The notes under the pieces were generated by a model. That model ran no database searches, had not been told where the DNA came from, and worked only from the letters and a program-made list of their open reading frames with translations. From NCBI RefSeq assembly GCF_007860125.1, contig NZ_SJPW01000005.1:370065-434064 (forward strand): DNA of 64,000 bases, in the 5' to 3' direction. Below are positions 9,245-18,332 of the stretch, one piece after another. Both the position numbers and the translations under genes were made by a program. Source of the DNA: Rubripirellula tenax. GTDB lineage: Bacteria > Planctomycetota > Planctomycetia > Pirellulales > Pirellulaceae. Positions within the stretch are counted from its first letter, which is position 1. Each line of letters starts with the position of its first letter.

Positions 9245-10888
9245 ATGTCGTCAGATTTCGAGAATTTCAACCAGGCCGACGCCATCCGGCGATTGAAGCA
9301 GGCCAGCCGCTTCGGGGCGGTCGCTTTGGTCGGGATCGGCGGATTGATCGGATTAGCCGTGTGGGTCTTTCTGTTCTGCCAGATCGAAGTGCCCAGCGGA
9401 AAGATCGCGGTGCTGACCAAGAAGACCGGCCAAGAAATCTCCAACGAGATGGAAATCGTGCCCGAGAGCATGTCGGGACAATACAAAGGCATCGAAGAAA
9501 AGGTGCTGACCGAGGGACGCTATTTCTATAACCCTTGGAAGTGGGATTGGGATGTCGTCAGCCAAGTCGAAGTGCCCGAGAACCGATTGGGCGTTCGGAT
9601 TCGCTTGTACGGTGACGACCTCGGATACGGCAACCTGATTGCTGAAAAGCAAAGCGAGAAAGGCATCTTCGGTGAAGTACTTCGCCCCGGACGTTATCCC
9701 CTCAATGCGATTGTCTACGAAGCCAATACCGAACCGCAGCCGACGCGAAACAACTTCATCGAATTGGTCGAGTTGCATCAGCCGGTCGTCATCCCTGCCG
9801 GTTTCATCGGCGTCGTGACGCTGTTGTCGGGACCGCCGGCCGATGACCCGAATAAGTTGATCGTTGAAACGGGCAAGCGAGGCGTTCAAAAAGAAACGCT
9901 CGATCCGGGTGTCTACTACATCAACCCCTACGTTCAACGCGTCAACTTGGTTGACTGCCGCAGCCAGCGATTCAACCTTTCGACGGGCGGTGAAATGGGT
10001 TTCCCCAGCCGTGACGGGTTCTGGGTCAAATTGGATGGACGGATCGAGTTTCGCGTCGATCCGGCGCGTGCCGCCGAAGTGTTTGTGACCTACAACGACG
10101 GATTCAATGACCGTGGTAATGACGCCGTCGTCGAAGAAGAAATCATCCAAAAAATCATTCTGCCGAACGCGCGTTCGTTCTGTCGGCTACGCGGCAGCGA
10201 TAATTCCGGACGCGACTTCATCCTGGGTGAAAAGCGATTGGAGTTTCAACAAGACTTCCAAAACACTTTGGAAGTTCTGTGCGAACACCAAGGCATCGAG
10301 ATCATCCAAGCGTTGATCACGCGAATCTCACCACCTCAACAAATCGCCCTACCCGTTCGCCAACGACAAATCGCTGTTCAAGAAGCCGAACAGTATGTCA
10401 AGCAAATCGAACAGCAACTCAGTGAACAGAATCTAAAAGTTGAACAAGAACTGGTCAAACAGAAACAAGTCCTGATTGCCGTCGAACAAGAGGTGGTCAA
10501 GTTGACCGTCGAAGCTCAACGTCAACAGGAAGTCGCGGTCATCGGCGCCGAACAACGCAAGAAAGTCGCCGAAGTCGAATTGGCAGCCGCCAAGGACCAA
10601 GCTCTGGCGATCACCGCCAAGGGGAAAGCCGCCGCGGAAGTCATCAACTTCGAAAACGAAGCCGAAGCGGCGGGATGGAAGAAGTCCGTCGAAGCGTACG
10701 GCGATAGTGGCGACGAATTTGCTCGCTGGGTGATGCTGAAAAAGATGGCGCCAAGCTACCGCCAACTGATGATCAACACCGCCGACAGCCCGCTGATGGA
10801 CATCTTCAGCCAATACAACGTCGCCGCTGAGAAACCAGACGCAAGCGACGCACAAAACAACAACCAAATTTCGGGAGACAAAGAATGA
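9245..10888 (+). CDS. SPFH/band-7 membrane protein, first of pair
   Basis: A 547-residue flotillin/prohibitin-like protein. One transmembrane helix lies at about residues 24-45, followed by an SPFH domain with several repeated beta segments (VPSGKIAVLTKKTG, IPAGFIGVVTLLSG) and then a long Gln/Glu/Lys-rich coiled coil (about 370-490) rich in Ala near the end, as in flotillins. Such proteins form large ring or cage oligomers on membrane microdomains and often act with AAA proteases. The start is the ATG at 9245; the frame is open to 9185 but the extra residues do not belong to the fold. It overlaps the next SPFH gene by ATGA, so the two are likely made in fixed ratio and may co-assemble. Confidence 0.85.
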   Translation: MSSDFENFNQADAIRRLKQASRFGAVALVGIGGLIGLAVWVFLFCQIEVPSGKIAVLTKKTGQEISNEMEIVPESMSGQYKGIEEKVLTEGRYFYNPWKWDWDVVSQVEVPENRLGVRIRLYGDDLGYGNLIAEKQSEKGIFGEVLRPGRYPLNAIVYEANTEPQPTRNNFIELVELHQPVVIPAGFIGVVTLLSGPPADDPNKLIVETGKRGVQKETLDPGVYYINPYVQRVNLVDCRSQRFNLSTGGEMGFPSRDGFWVKLDGRIEFRVDPARAAEVFVTYNDGFNDRGNDAVVEEEIIQKIILPNARSFCRLRGSDNSGRDFILGEKRLEFQQDFQNTLEVLCEHQGIEIIQALITRISPPQQIALPVRQRQIAVQEAEQYVKQIEQQLSEQNLKVEQELVKQKQVLIAVEQEVVKLTVEAQRQQEVAVIGAEQRKKVAEVELAAAKDQALAITAKGKAAAEVINFENEAEAAGWKKSVEAYGDSGDEFARWVMLKKMAPSYRQLMINTADSPLMDIFSQYNVAAEKPDASDAQNNNQISGDKE

Positions 10889-12471
10889 GTTTAAAACGAC
10901 ACAAATCGCTCGCCGGAATGTTGTTCAGTTTCGTTTGGGTACTGGGACTGCTTTACATCGGATTCCTGTGGTTCATGTGCCGCGTCTATGTGCCTGATGG
11001 TCATAGCTTGCTGTTGCGATACAAGGGTCCCCTCGTGTTCCATACCGCTGGTGAACCCGAACCCGGCCGACTCGCCCGCGAAGGCGAAATCGGCGTCCTC
11101 GAAGAGATGCGTGGGCCGGGCCGTCACTTTTACAACCCGATCTATTGGGAACGCACGATCGTGCCAGATCAAATCGTGTACCCCGGCCAGATCGCCGTCG
11201 TGACTAGCAAGGTAGGCACGCCGTTGCCGCCGGGTGAGTTCTTGGTGGATGGCGACTTGGACGGCGACAACCGCGCTAACCAAAAAGGCATTCTGCGAAA
11301 GGTATTCGGACCGGGTCGCTATCGTGCGAACCCTTACGCGTTCGAATTCAAAATTGTCGGTCGCGAAGTGATCAATGTTGGCAACCAAGAAAAGACGAGC
11401 GGTTGGGTCGAGATTCCAACGGGATACGTCGGTGTCGTGACGATGCAAACCGACAACACCGCGCTCGGTGTGAAAGCTGGCATCCAGGACAAGGTCATGC
11501 AGCCTGGTCTGTACCCCGTCAATCCGAAAGAACAACAGATCGACGTTATCAATGTCGGCTATCGCGAAACCAGCATCCAGGTAGCCGAGCAAACCGATAA
11601 AACCGGAAAGCCAATGTACGACGAGCAGGGCGAACCACTGGCCGTTGCCGGCACAGGGATCAACTTTCCCAGCAACGACGGCTTCGACATCCAACTGGAC
11701 TTTTCGACGATCTGGGGTGTGATGCCCGATCACGCGGCGGAAATTGTCCGAACGTTCGGCAACATTGATGCTGTCCAAGAGAAAGTGATCGAACCGCAAA
11801 GCGAAAGCATTTGTCGCAACAACGGGTCCAAGATGGGCGCAGTCGAGTTGCTGATCGGTGAATCACGCGAAGAGTTTCAAACATCGGTCAGCGACGAATT
11901 CAAATCGGTGTTGGCCAGTAAGAACATCTCGCTGCTTTACGGTCTTGTCCGCCACATCTATATCCCCAAAGAAGTTCGAGAGCCGATTCAAAAGGGCTAC
12001 GTCGCCGATGAACTGCGTTTGACGCGCGACGAAGAAACGAAAACCGCACGCATCGAAGCCAAGCTGCGTGAAGCCGAAAGCAAGGTTTTGCTGGAAGCCG
12101 AACGGACTCGCGTCGATACCGACCGGATGCGCGCTGGTGTGGCGGCCGAGGGCGAGAAGAAGGCCAAAGAAATCGAGGCATCCACCACACAACTGATTGC
12201 CGCGATCGATCGCGAAACGGCCGAACTGGATGCGCAAAAAACGGTCATGCTCGGTCGCGCCGAATCATCGTCCAAGCAGATTGCGGCCGAGGCGACGGCT
12301 GACAAATTCCGCTTGGCGGTGGAAGCCTTCGGTTCACCCGCCGCATTCAACAAGTGGGAGTTCGCCGAGCAATTGCCCAGCGACCTAGAACTAAAACTGT
12401 TCTACGCCGGCGAAGGAACCCTGTGGACGGACCTGAACAACATCCAGCCCACGTTGCCGCTGAAGAAGTAG
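10885..12471 (+). CDS. SPFH/band-7 membrane protein, second of pair
   Basis: A 528-residue paralogue of the preceding protein, with an N-terminal transmembrane helix (about residues 10-32), a duplicated SPFH-like beta region (VPDGHSLLLRYKGP; IPTGYVGVVTMQT), the conserved PSNDGFDIQLDFSTIWGV segment, and an alanine/glutamate-rich coiled coil (about 370-480). It is translationally coupled to the upstream gene (10885-10888). The two share the PSxDGF block and overall layout, which suggests duplication. It ends 26 bases before a strong hairpin terminator, so the operon probably holds just these two genes. The function is likely membrane scaffolding; the specific client is unknown. Confidence 0.85.
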   Translation: MSLKRHKSLAGMLFSFVWVLGLLYIGFLWFMCRVYVPDGHSLLLRYKGPLVFHTAGEPEPGRLAREGEIGVLEEMRGPGRHFYNPIYWERTIVPDQIVYPGQIAVVTSKVGTPLPPGEFLVDGDLDGDNRANQKGILRKVFGPGRYRANPYAFEFKIVGREVINVGNQEKTSGWVEIPTGYVGVVTMQTDNTALGVKAGIQDKVMQPGLYPVNPKEQQIDVINVGYRETSIQVAEQTDKTGKPMYDEQGEPLAVAGTGINFPSNDGFDIQLDFSTIWGVMPDHAAEIVRTFGNIDAVQEKVIEPQSESICRNNGSKMGAVELLIGESREEFQTSVSDEFKSVLASKNISLLYGLVRHIYIPKEVREPIQKGYVADELRLTRDEETKTARIEAKLREAESKVLLEAERTRVDTDRMRAGVAAEGEKKAKEIEASTTQLIAAIDRETAELDAQKTVMLGRAESSSKQIAAEATADKFRLAVEAFGSPAAFNKWEFAEQLPSDLELKLFYAGEGTLWTDLNNIQPTLPLKK

Positions 12472-12497
12472 TTCGGAACGCAAGAGTTGCAAAAAAC

Positions 12498-12529
12498 AAA
12501 CGCCGCGTGGATTGCTCCACGCGGCGTTT
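12498..12529. terminator. Bidirectional rho-independent-like terminator
   Basis: A perfect 14-bp stem (AAACGCCGCGTGGA at 12498-12511 with TCCACGCGGCGTTT at 12516-12529) around a TTGC loop. It lies between the SPFH operon and the convergent porin gene, with an A-rich left flank and T-rich right flank, so it can serve both strands. Confidence 0.9.
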
Positions 12530-12562
12530 CGTCTTTCTCAACTCTCGATCGTCGTCGACGAT

Positions 12563-14236
12563 TTAGAATTGCGTTTGATACTGGAAGTAGAAGAAGTCAG
12601 CGTCGTCGCTGCTTGCTACGCCCGGTGTCGTGTCAAAGTAGTCGCCCGCATTGAAGTGCGAGTAACCGACCAAAACGTTGTTGCGAGCGTTCAAGTTGAC
12701 GTTAACGAGAACGTCGATTTCTTGCCCCAGTTCGCGATCTACTGCTGCGTTGCCCGCGTTGTATGGCGTCATGACAACGCTGTACGGCGTCGTGGCTTGG
12801 TCCAAGAAGAAGTGGTGATACCACAGCAACAGCGAAACCTTCTTGCTGAACAACGGTGTGATGAACTGGGCGTTGATGTCGTGCAAGTTGCGACGACCGA
12901 ACAAGTCCATGAAACCGTTGTACTTGTGTGCAAGGGGGAACAAGTGATCGAAGCTATCGTCACCACGCGCGGCTGGAACGTCGTCGCCGCCCGATGCGTA
13001 GTCATACCAGAACCAAACGGTTGGCTTCCAATCGCCCAGGTCTAGCTTACGACCCAAACCGCCCGTGATGAACTCGGCGCTGTGGTCGCCGAATCCGGGA
13101 CTGTTCGAACCGAACTGAACACCGCCTTCGAACTCGTATAGCAATCCGCCATCGGTATCACCAGCGACTCGTGTACCGATCGTGTGATAGCTGAAATCAG
13201 CTTGATCGTCGTTGAAGCCTAGGTAGTAGGCGTCAACCGTTCCGATGTCTAATCCCTTGCGGGTTCCATAGACGCCGTAGAACTGTTGATCTTCGTTGGC
13301 ATCATCAATCTTGTCTTCGGTCGCTGCGTTTCGGTTGACCGGGTTGGTCCAGAATCCGTCGACGTCCCAATTTTCGCCAGTGTAAGTTCCGCGAACACCT
13401 TGGAAGGTGCGACGAGTGTTGGCCCAATCCAGAGGCGAAACCAAGCGTTGGTTCCCTAACAACAATTCTTGGCGACCTACGCGAAGCGTCAAGTCGTCCG
13501 TCAACTTGGTGTCCAAGAACAAGTTTTGAATCTCGCCACGATTCTCTTCGATCGGACGATTGTTAAAGAACTCTCCGCCCGAATCGGCATACAGGTATTC
13601 GCCGTACAGTCGGAAGTATTCGTTGACGCGATAGTTCGCGAAGAAACGCAACCGAGTCAGCCAGAAATCGTCATCGCGTCCGGTCAAGCCGAGGCCGCGC
13701 ATGTTGTTCTCATTGTGGTAACGCACACGAGCTTCACCGCCGAGATCCAGCTTGCCGTTGGCCAAACCCTTTAACGAATCGCCGAGCATCGGCTTGCCGT
13801 CATAGCAAGGGTCGTTCAGGTAGCTAAAATCGTTTGCGAAGAACAAACCCTTGTAGGCACCCTTCATCTTCTCTGTCGCGGCTTCTGTTTTTTCTTTGGT
13901 GCAGCACGGTGTGTTGCAACAGTTACAGGGAGCCACATCCATCAAGACAGGTTGCGAATAGGTTTCGGCTGACATCGCGACGGGCGCGGGCGCCGGCACC
14001 GTGTCGGAGGTTTCCGCAACGGGATCTTCGATGGCAACCGGCTCGGGAATCACCACCGAATCGGCACCGTCTTGCAACAGTGAGTACACGGTAACTTGTT
14101 GAACCAAGTCACCCAACGACAAGTCCGTGACTCCGGGAGCCGCAGGCGAGTCCGCAAAAGCGGCTTGGCCGGTCATCAGGCTGCCCAGCAGAAATCCTGC
14201 GAGTGCGCGCCGGCGGGAAAGGTTGAGATTTTGCAT
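12563..14236 (-). CDS. Alginate-export-like outer-membrane porin
   Basis: A predicted outer-membrane beta-barrel of 557 residues. The N-terminus has a signal peptide (about residues 1-28, ending TGQAAFA). A low-complexity Ala/Pro/Val region follows, then a cysteine cluster PCNCCNTPCC near residue 115, then alternating amphipathic strands typical of the alginate_exp family (GEARVRYHNENN, LRVGRQELLLGNQRLVSPLDW) ending in an aromatic-terminal strand (FFYFQYQTQF). Arg and Gly near the barrel constriction fit an anion-selective channel. It is divergent from the nitrogen island and might admit nitrate or another anion; this is inference. The start is the ATG at 14236, preceded by AGGAAGGA; the frame is open to 14443 but lacks a leader there. 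Confidence 0.8.
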   Translation of the reverse strand: MQNLNLSRRRALAGFLLGSLMTGQAAFADSPAAPGVTDLSLGDLVQQVTVYSLLQDGADSVVIPEPVAIEDPVAETSDTVPAPAPVAMSAETYSQPVLMDVAPCNCCNTPCCTKEKTEAATEKMKGAYKGLFFANDFSYLNDPCYDGKPMLGDSLKGLANGKLDLGGEARVRYHNENNMRGLGLTGRDDDFWLTRLRFFANYRVNEYFRLYGEYLYADSGGEFFNNRPIEENRGEIQNLFLDTKLTDDLTLRVGRQELLLGNQRLVSPLDWANTRRTFQGVRGTYTGENWDVDGFWTNPVNRNAATEDKIDDANEDQQFYGVYGTRKGLDIGTVDAYYLGFNDDQADFSYHTIGTRVAGDTDGGLLYEFEGGVQFGSNSPGFGDHSAEFITGGLGRKLDLGDWKPTVWFWYDYASGGDDVPAARGDDSFDHLFPLAHKYNGFMDLFGRRNLHDINAQFITPLFSKKVSLLLWYHHFFLDQATTPYSVVMTPYNAGNAAVDRELGQEIDVLVNVNLNARNNVLVGYSHFNAGDYFDTTPGVASSDDADFFYFQYQTQF

Positions 14237-14676
14237 AAGAACGAGGTTCCTTCCTCGACAAATTTGATTGTGTGCAAACAGACGAACGAAACTGGAACAA
14301 TGGATCGAAGCCGAGTCGTTGGGATCCGCCTGAATCAACAACCTTTTGCCAACCGATCCATGGCGGCAAACGAAACACCCACCAACTCCGGCGTGCTGGT
14401 GTGCGTCTTGAATCAGGTATCGGCCGGAGAAAATTAGAATCATGACCTCGTTTCGACTGCCTCCCTATCCAGAAGAACTGTGTTGAATCACGCAATCGCG
14501 CAACTCGAAGTGCCCGACACTGTTGCAATCACTGCATCGGATACGTGCAGGGATGGCCATCAGCCACGTTCGACGTCGGCGACTTAGCCGCATCATTGGC
14601 ACCTTTCGCGAAGGTACGCAAAGTTAACGGTGCCGAATGCGACGTAGCACGCGTGGCAGCGTGTTTCACGCGTTTA

Positions 14677-14691
14677 CGGCACGTCCGTTGC
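14677..14691 (+). promoter_or_regulatory. Sigma-54 (-24/-12) promoter for redox block
   Basis: CGGCAC-GTCCG-TTGC matches nine of the ten fixed bases of TGGCAC-N5-TTGC with exact spacing. Transcription should start near 14703, giving a leader of about 130 bases before the TTG start at 14835. That leader holds a small GCAA-tetraloop hairpin (14723-14736). The spacer 14237-14676 upstream shows an inverted pair GGCACC...GGTGCC (from about 14598 to 14634) that could be an activator site, and nothing else recognised. Sigma-54 control fits a nitrogen-assimilation operon. Confidence 0.65.
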
Positions 14692-14834
14692 GTACGATGG
14701 ATCTCATCGGCATCGATGATGCACCGGGCAACCGGTACGTCGTTGCGCCGGTTCGCTAGGCGGAGCGATCCTTAAAAAAATTCTGACGAGGCTGTATCAG
14801 CCACGTCGCTCGATCGCAAAAGGGAACTTCGCAC

Positions 14835-16874
14835 TTGTCGATAGCGACCGCCAACAACACATCATCGCCGAACCTGGCCGAGATCAAGTCACGCGTACGA
14901 ACGAGACTGCTGATCGTTGGCGGGGGGATGGCTGCACACCAATTCTGTCGACAATTGGTGTCGAGCGGTTCGATCAAGAAGTTCGACGTCACCATCTTTG
15001 GTGGCGAATCGAGACTGGCCTACGATCGCGTCAATTTATCTCGCATGTTCGAAGGCAAGGGCGAAAGCGATCTCTTATTGGCTCGCCACGATTGGTACGA
15101 CGAGAACGCGATTGAATTCAAAACGAACTGTGTTATTTCGCAACTCGATCGACCCAATCACGAAATTGTTGACGAAAAGGGCAACCGTTTTGGTTACGAC
15201 AAGCTGGTGCTAGCGACCGGATCACGTGCGTTTGTACCGCCGGTCCCGGGAAGCGATTCGGAGGGCGTGTTTGTCTACCGAACGATGGATGACTTGGAGA
15301 GAATCCAACATCACGTTGTCCAGCGAAGTGCCACCGTGGGTGCCGTCATCGGCGGTGGATTGCTAGGACTCGAAGCCGCCAAAATTTTGAAAGATCTCGG
15401 GCTGCGGACGTCCGTGATCGAAATGGCACCGGGGCTGATGCCCCGCCAACTTGATCGCGATGGTGCTGCGAGACTGAAACAGCATGTCGAATCAATGGGC
15501 GTCGACGTTCATTTGGTTCGCCGAACGCAATCGATCGAGCCGGACGGATCCGGAGGGCTCTCGATTCGGTTTGGCAATGCCGATCCGATCGATGTTGACG
15601 TGTTGATCATCGCCGCGGGTGTGAGACCGAACGATTCCCTCGCTCGCGGTTCCGGTTTGGCTTTGGGACCGCGAGGCGGAATCGCCGTCGATGCCTGTTT
15701 GCAGTCGAGTGACCCCAACGTGTTTGCGATCGGTGAATGCTGTAGTTTTCGCGATCACATCTATGGCTTGGTTGCGCCGTGCTATCGAATGGCTGATGTG
15801 CTGGCGAATCGCTTGAGCGGCAACGACGTTGTGTTCCGAGGTGCAGATGAATCCGCCGAATTGAAACTGCTTGGCGTCCAAGTCGTCACGCTCGGCCGCG
15901 CGATTGGCGAATCCACCGAGGGTATCGTTTTAGCTCACCGCGACGAGCATTCGTACCGGAAACTGATCCTGGAACGGGGCAAGCTGGTGGGAGCCGCATG
16001 CGTCGGTCCCTGGGATACCGTGCCACAGATTCGCCATGCCATCACGAAACAAAAAATGATCTGGCCGCTGCAGCGGACGCGTTTTTTGCGAACGGGTTCA
16101 CCCTGGGCACCCGGCGATTCGTTGCCCGTTTTCCAATGGCCGGCCGATACAATCGTGTGCAGCTGCATGGGAATCACTCGAGGCCAAATCAGCCAAGCGA
16201 TCGCGGACGGTGCAGTGAGCGAAGAAGAAATTGCTCACGTCACAAGTGCGTCAACCGCCTGTGGAAGTTGCCGTTCGCTCGTGTGCGAAATGGTGGGTGG
16301 CGACGCAACGCAGATCCCCGCGCCGGGCTCGACGACGATGTTGTTCGCATCCATCACGGCTGGGGTCTTGGCGATTCTTTACATCACGTTTCCCGCACCG
16401 AGTTTCGCGACCAGCGTCACCGACTCATGGCGAAAGATCGACGTTCTTTGGCGGGACGACTTTCCTCGCCAAGTGTCGGGCTACACGACGCTGGGGCTGA
16501 CATTGATAGGGCTAGTCTTTTCGCTACGAAAGCGAATGCAATGGTTCCAGTTCGGAAGTTACGCGTTTTGGCGATCGGTACATGCGGTTCTGGGCGTTTT
16601 GGTGATTGCATGCGTCGCCATTCATACCGGATTGCGGATGGGCGAGAATCTGAACTTCCTGTTGGCTTCCACATTCTTGGGTGTGGCTGCGATCGGATCG
16701 CTGGCAGGGATTGCCAGCGGTCTTGAATCGCGTACGAGCGGAACCGCCGCCGTGCTGGTCCGACGGTGGCGGCCTCGACTGACGCGACTGCACACGTGGC
16801 TGTTTTGGCCGCTGCCCGCTTTGGTGGTGCTGCATGTCGTTTCCTTCTATTGGTTTTCCGACGGAGGGAAATGA
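14835..16874 (+). CDS. FAD/NAD(P) oxidoreductase-BFD-diheme cytochrome b fusion
   Basis: A 679-residue fusion. Residues 25-430 form a nitrite-reductase/rubredoxin-reductase-like flavoprotein, with FAD motif VGGGMAAHQ (28-36) and NAD(P) motif VIGGGLLGLEAA (171-182). Residues 438-490 are a BFD-type [2Fe-2S] domain with C442, C444, C476 and C479, as in NirB/NasB. Residues 500-679 carry about five membrane helices, with His pairs H583/H597 and H653/H667, each H-x13-H, the spacing of stacked diheme b in ferric-reductase/NOX-type proteins. It lacks the NirB siroheme half, so it is not itself a nitrite reductase. It probably moves electrons between NAD(P)H and the periplasm; the next gene, a multiheme cytochrome two bases away, is the obvious partner. 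The start is TTG at 14835 with AGGG ten bases before it. Confidence 0.85.
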   Translation: MSIATANNTSSPNLAEIKSRVRTRLLIVGGGMAAHQFCRQLVSSGSIKKFDVTIFGGESRLAYDRVNLSRMFEGKGESDLLLARHDWYDENAIEFKTNCVISQLDRPNHEIVDEKGNRFGYDKLVLATGSRAFVPPVPGSDSEGVFVYRTMDDLERIQHHVVQRSATVGAVIGGGLLGLEAAKILKDLGLRTSVIEMAPGLMPRQLDRDGAARLKQHVESMGVDVHLVRRTQSIEPDGSGGLSIRFGNADPIDVDVLIIAAGVRPNDSLARGSGLALGPRGGIAVDACLQSSDPNVFAIGECCSFRDHIYGLVAPCYRMADVLANRLSGNDVVFRGADESAELKLLGVQVVTLGRAIGESTEGIVLAHRDEHSYRKLILERGKLVGAACVGPWDTVPQIRHAITKQKMIWPLQRTRFLRTGSPWAPGDSLPVFQWPADTIVCSCMGITRGQISQAIADGAVSEEEIAHVTSASTACGSCRSLVCEMVGGDATQIPAPGSTTMLFASITAGVLAILYITFPAPSFATSVTDSWRKIDVLWRDDFPRQVSGYTTLGLTLIGLVFSLRKRMQWFQFGSYAFWRSVHAVLGVLVIACVAIHTGLRMGENLNFLLASTFLGVAAIGSLAGIASGLESRTSGTAAVLVRRWRPRLTRLHTWLFWPLPALVVLHVVSFYWFSDGGK

Positions 16875-16875
16875 G

Positions 16876-18264
16876 ATGGTGAAAAAATGGTTTGCACGTC
16901 CGACGCGACAGTGGTGGTTGTGGTCAGGAATCAATTTGGGGCTGATCGCGTATTTCGGCTATGCGTTCGTCGCACCGCCGTCATCGGTCAAGGCATCGCT
17001 TCTGCCGGGCGAAACGACTCATGGCCACTACCAGATCGAACTGGATTGCAATGCTTGTCACTCGCCGACGACGGATTCCGCCGAACACTCCGCTGGCAAT
17101 GTGATGACCGATGCTTGCAACCGATGCCACGCCGATCAATTGAAACGGGTCAACGACACACACCCGGCGAAGAAGTTTCGTGATCCGACGAACGCCGAAT
17201 CGTTGAGCATCCTGGACGCACAAGACTGCCTGACGTGCCACCGCGAACACGTCCCCGAGCAGACCGCATCCATGGGATTAACGTTACCGACGGACTACTG
17301 CTGGCATTGCCATGACGACGTCGGCGAGAGTCGTCCGTCCCACGCCGAAATGAAATTCGATTCCTGTGCGACGGCCGGCTGCCACAACTACCACGACAAT
17401 CTCGCGTTGTACGAAAAGTTTCTTGACGATCACTATGGCGAACCGGACCACCTGATCACGGCGGTCGTTCCCGCACGCGACTTTGCTTCGCAGTGGCGCG
17501 GAGGCCACACTCACGTCGGCCCGCTGGGGATCGAAGACTCCGATGGCCCGAACAGAGCATCTTCGGATCCGACAATCCTTACCGACTGGTTCGAAACGGC
17601 GCACGCGGTCGCGGGTATCAACTGCAGCGGATGCCACGAGTCTCGCGACGCTGCCGGTGCGAACACCTGGAACGACACAGTCGAAATGTCCGTTTGCGAA
17701 ACGTGTCACAAGCCACAAACCGACTCTTTCCAAACCGGAAAGCACGGGATGCGTTTGGCCATGGGGATGTCGCCGATGCAACCTTCGTTGGCGCGGTTGT
17801 CGATGCACGCCGGCGCCTCGCACCAGAACCTGAACTGCAATGCCTGCCATGCCGGGCATCGCTTTGACACGCAATATGCCGCGGTAGACGCCTGTCAGCA
17901 ATGCCACGCCGATTCGCACACGCTGGCCTATGCGAATTCTTCGCATGCTCAACTTTGGCGAGCCGAGATGGCCGGTGAACTTCCAGCCGGCAGCGGTGTG
18001 TCGTGCGCCACTTGTCACATGCCACGCATCGCCGGCGATGACGGAATTTGGGTCAACCATGATCAAAACGCCGTGCTGCGTCCAAGTGAAAGCATGGCTC
18101 GCGAAGTATGCGGGCATTGCCACGGAATCGAGTACGCACTGAGCGCCCTGGCCGACCCGGATCTAGCGATCTCTTGCTACGACGCACCCCCGCGCGATCG
18201 TATCCGATCCCTAGGAATGGCCCATGACTATTTCGAGGCTCGTCGACAAAAGAGCAATCGCTGA
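16876..18264 (+). CDS. Membrane-anchored 11-heme cytochrome c
   Basis: A 462-residue multiheme c-type cytochrome. An N-terminal helix (about residues 10-32) anchors it, with the rest in the periplasm. Ten CxxCH motifs (CNACH twice, CNRCH, CLTCH, CWHCH, CSGCH, CETCH, CQQCH, CATCH, CGHCH) and one CX4CH (CATAGCH) give up to eleven hemes; many extra His residues can serve as distal ligands. I see no clear NrfA or octaheme catalytic signature, so an electron-transfer or scavenging role is the safer call, though nitrogen-oxide reduction is possible. The start is the ATG at 16876, with GGAGGG at 16863-16868 and only one base after the stop of the fusion gene, so the two are surely cotranscribed. Confidence 0.88.
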   Translation: MVKKWFARPTRQWWLWSGINLGLIAYFGYAFVAPPSSVKASLLPGETTHGHYQIELDCNACHSPTTDSAEHSAGNVMTDACNRCHADQLKRVNDTHPAKKFRDPTNAESLSILDAQDCLTCHREHVPEQTASMGLTLPTDYCWHCHDDVGESRPSHAEMKFDSCATAGCHNYHDNLALYEKFLDDHYGEPDHLITAVVPARDFASQWRGGHTHVGPLGIEDSDGPNRASSDPTILTDWFETAHAVAGINCSGCHESRDAAGANTWNDTVEMSVCETCHKPQTDSFQTGKHGMRLAMGMSPMQPSLARLSMHAGASHQNLNCNACHAGHRFDTQYAAVDACQQCHADSHTLAYANSSHAQLWRAEMAGELPAGSGVSCATCHMPRIAGDDGIWVNHDQNAVLRPSESMAREVCGHCHGIEYALSALADPDLAISCYDAPPRDRIRSLGMAHDYFEARRQKSNR

Positions 18265-18332
18265 CGATCCCCCCACTGAAACACAAGCGTTCCATTTCTA
18301 TGTTCCCTGCCCTACCCCTGGAGTCCTTGACC

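Noticed and set aside
10891-11799. Open frame of 302 codons opposite the second SPFH gene
   Set aside because: Antisense shadow; the SPFH frame has clear domain structure.
14366-14380. Sigma-54-like motif on the minus strand upstream of the porin
   Set aside because: It keeps GG and TTGC with correct spacing, but C, A and C of the -24 block are all changed and it lies about 130 bases from the start; too weak to claim.
14723-14767. Two leader hairpins suggesting NasR/ANTAR-type antitermination
   Set aside because: The first has a GCAA tetraloop, and the second has a hexaloop AGGCGG whose fourth base is C, not the G expected for ANTAR targets; no terminator T-run follows.
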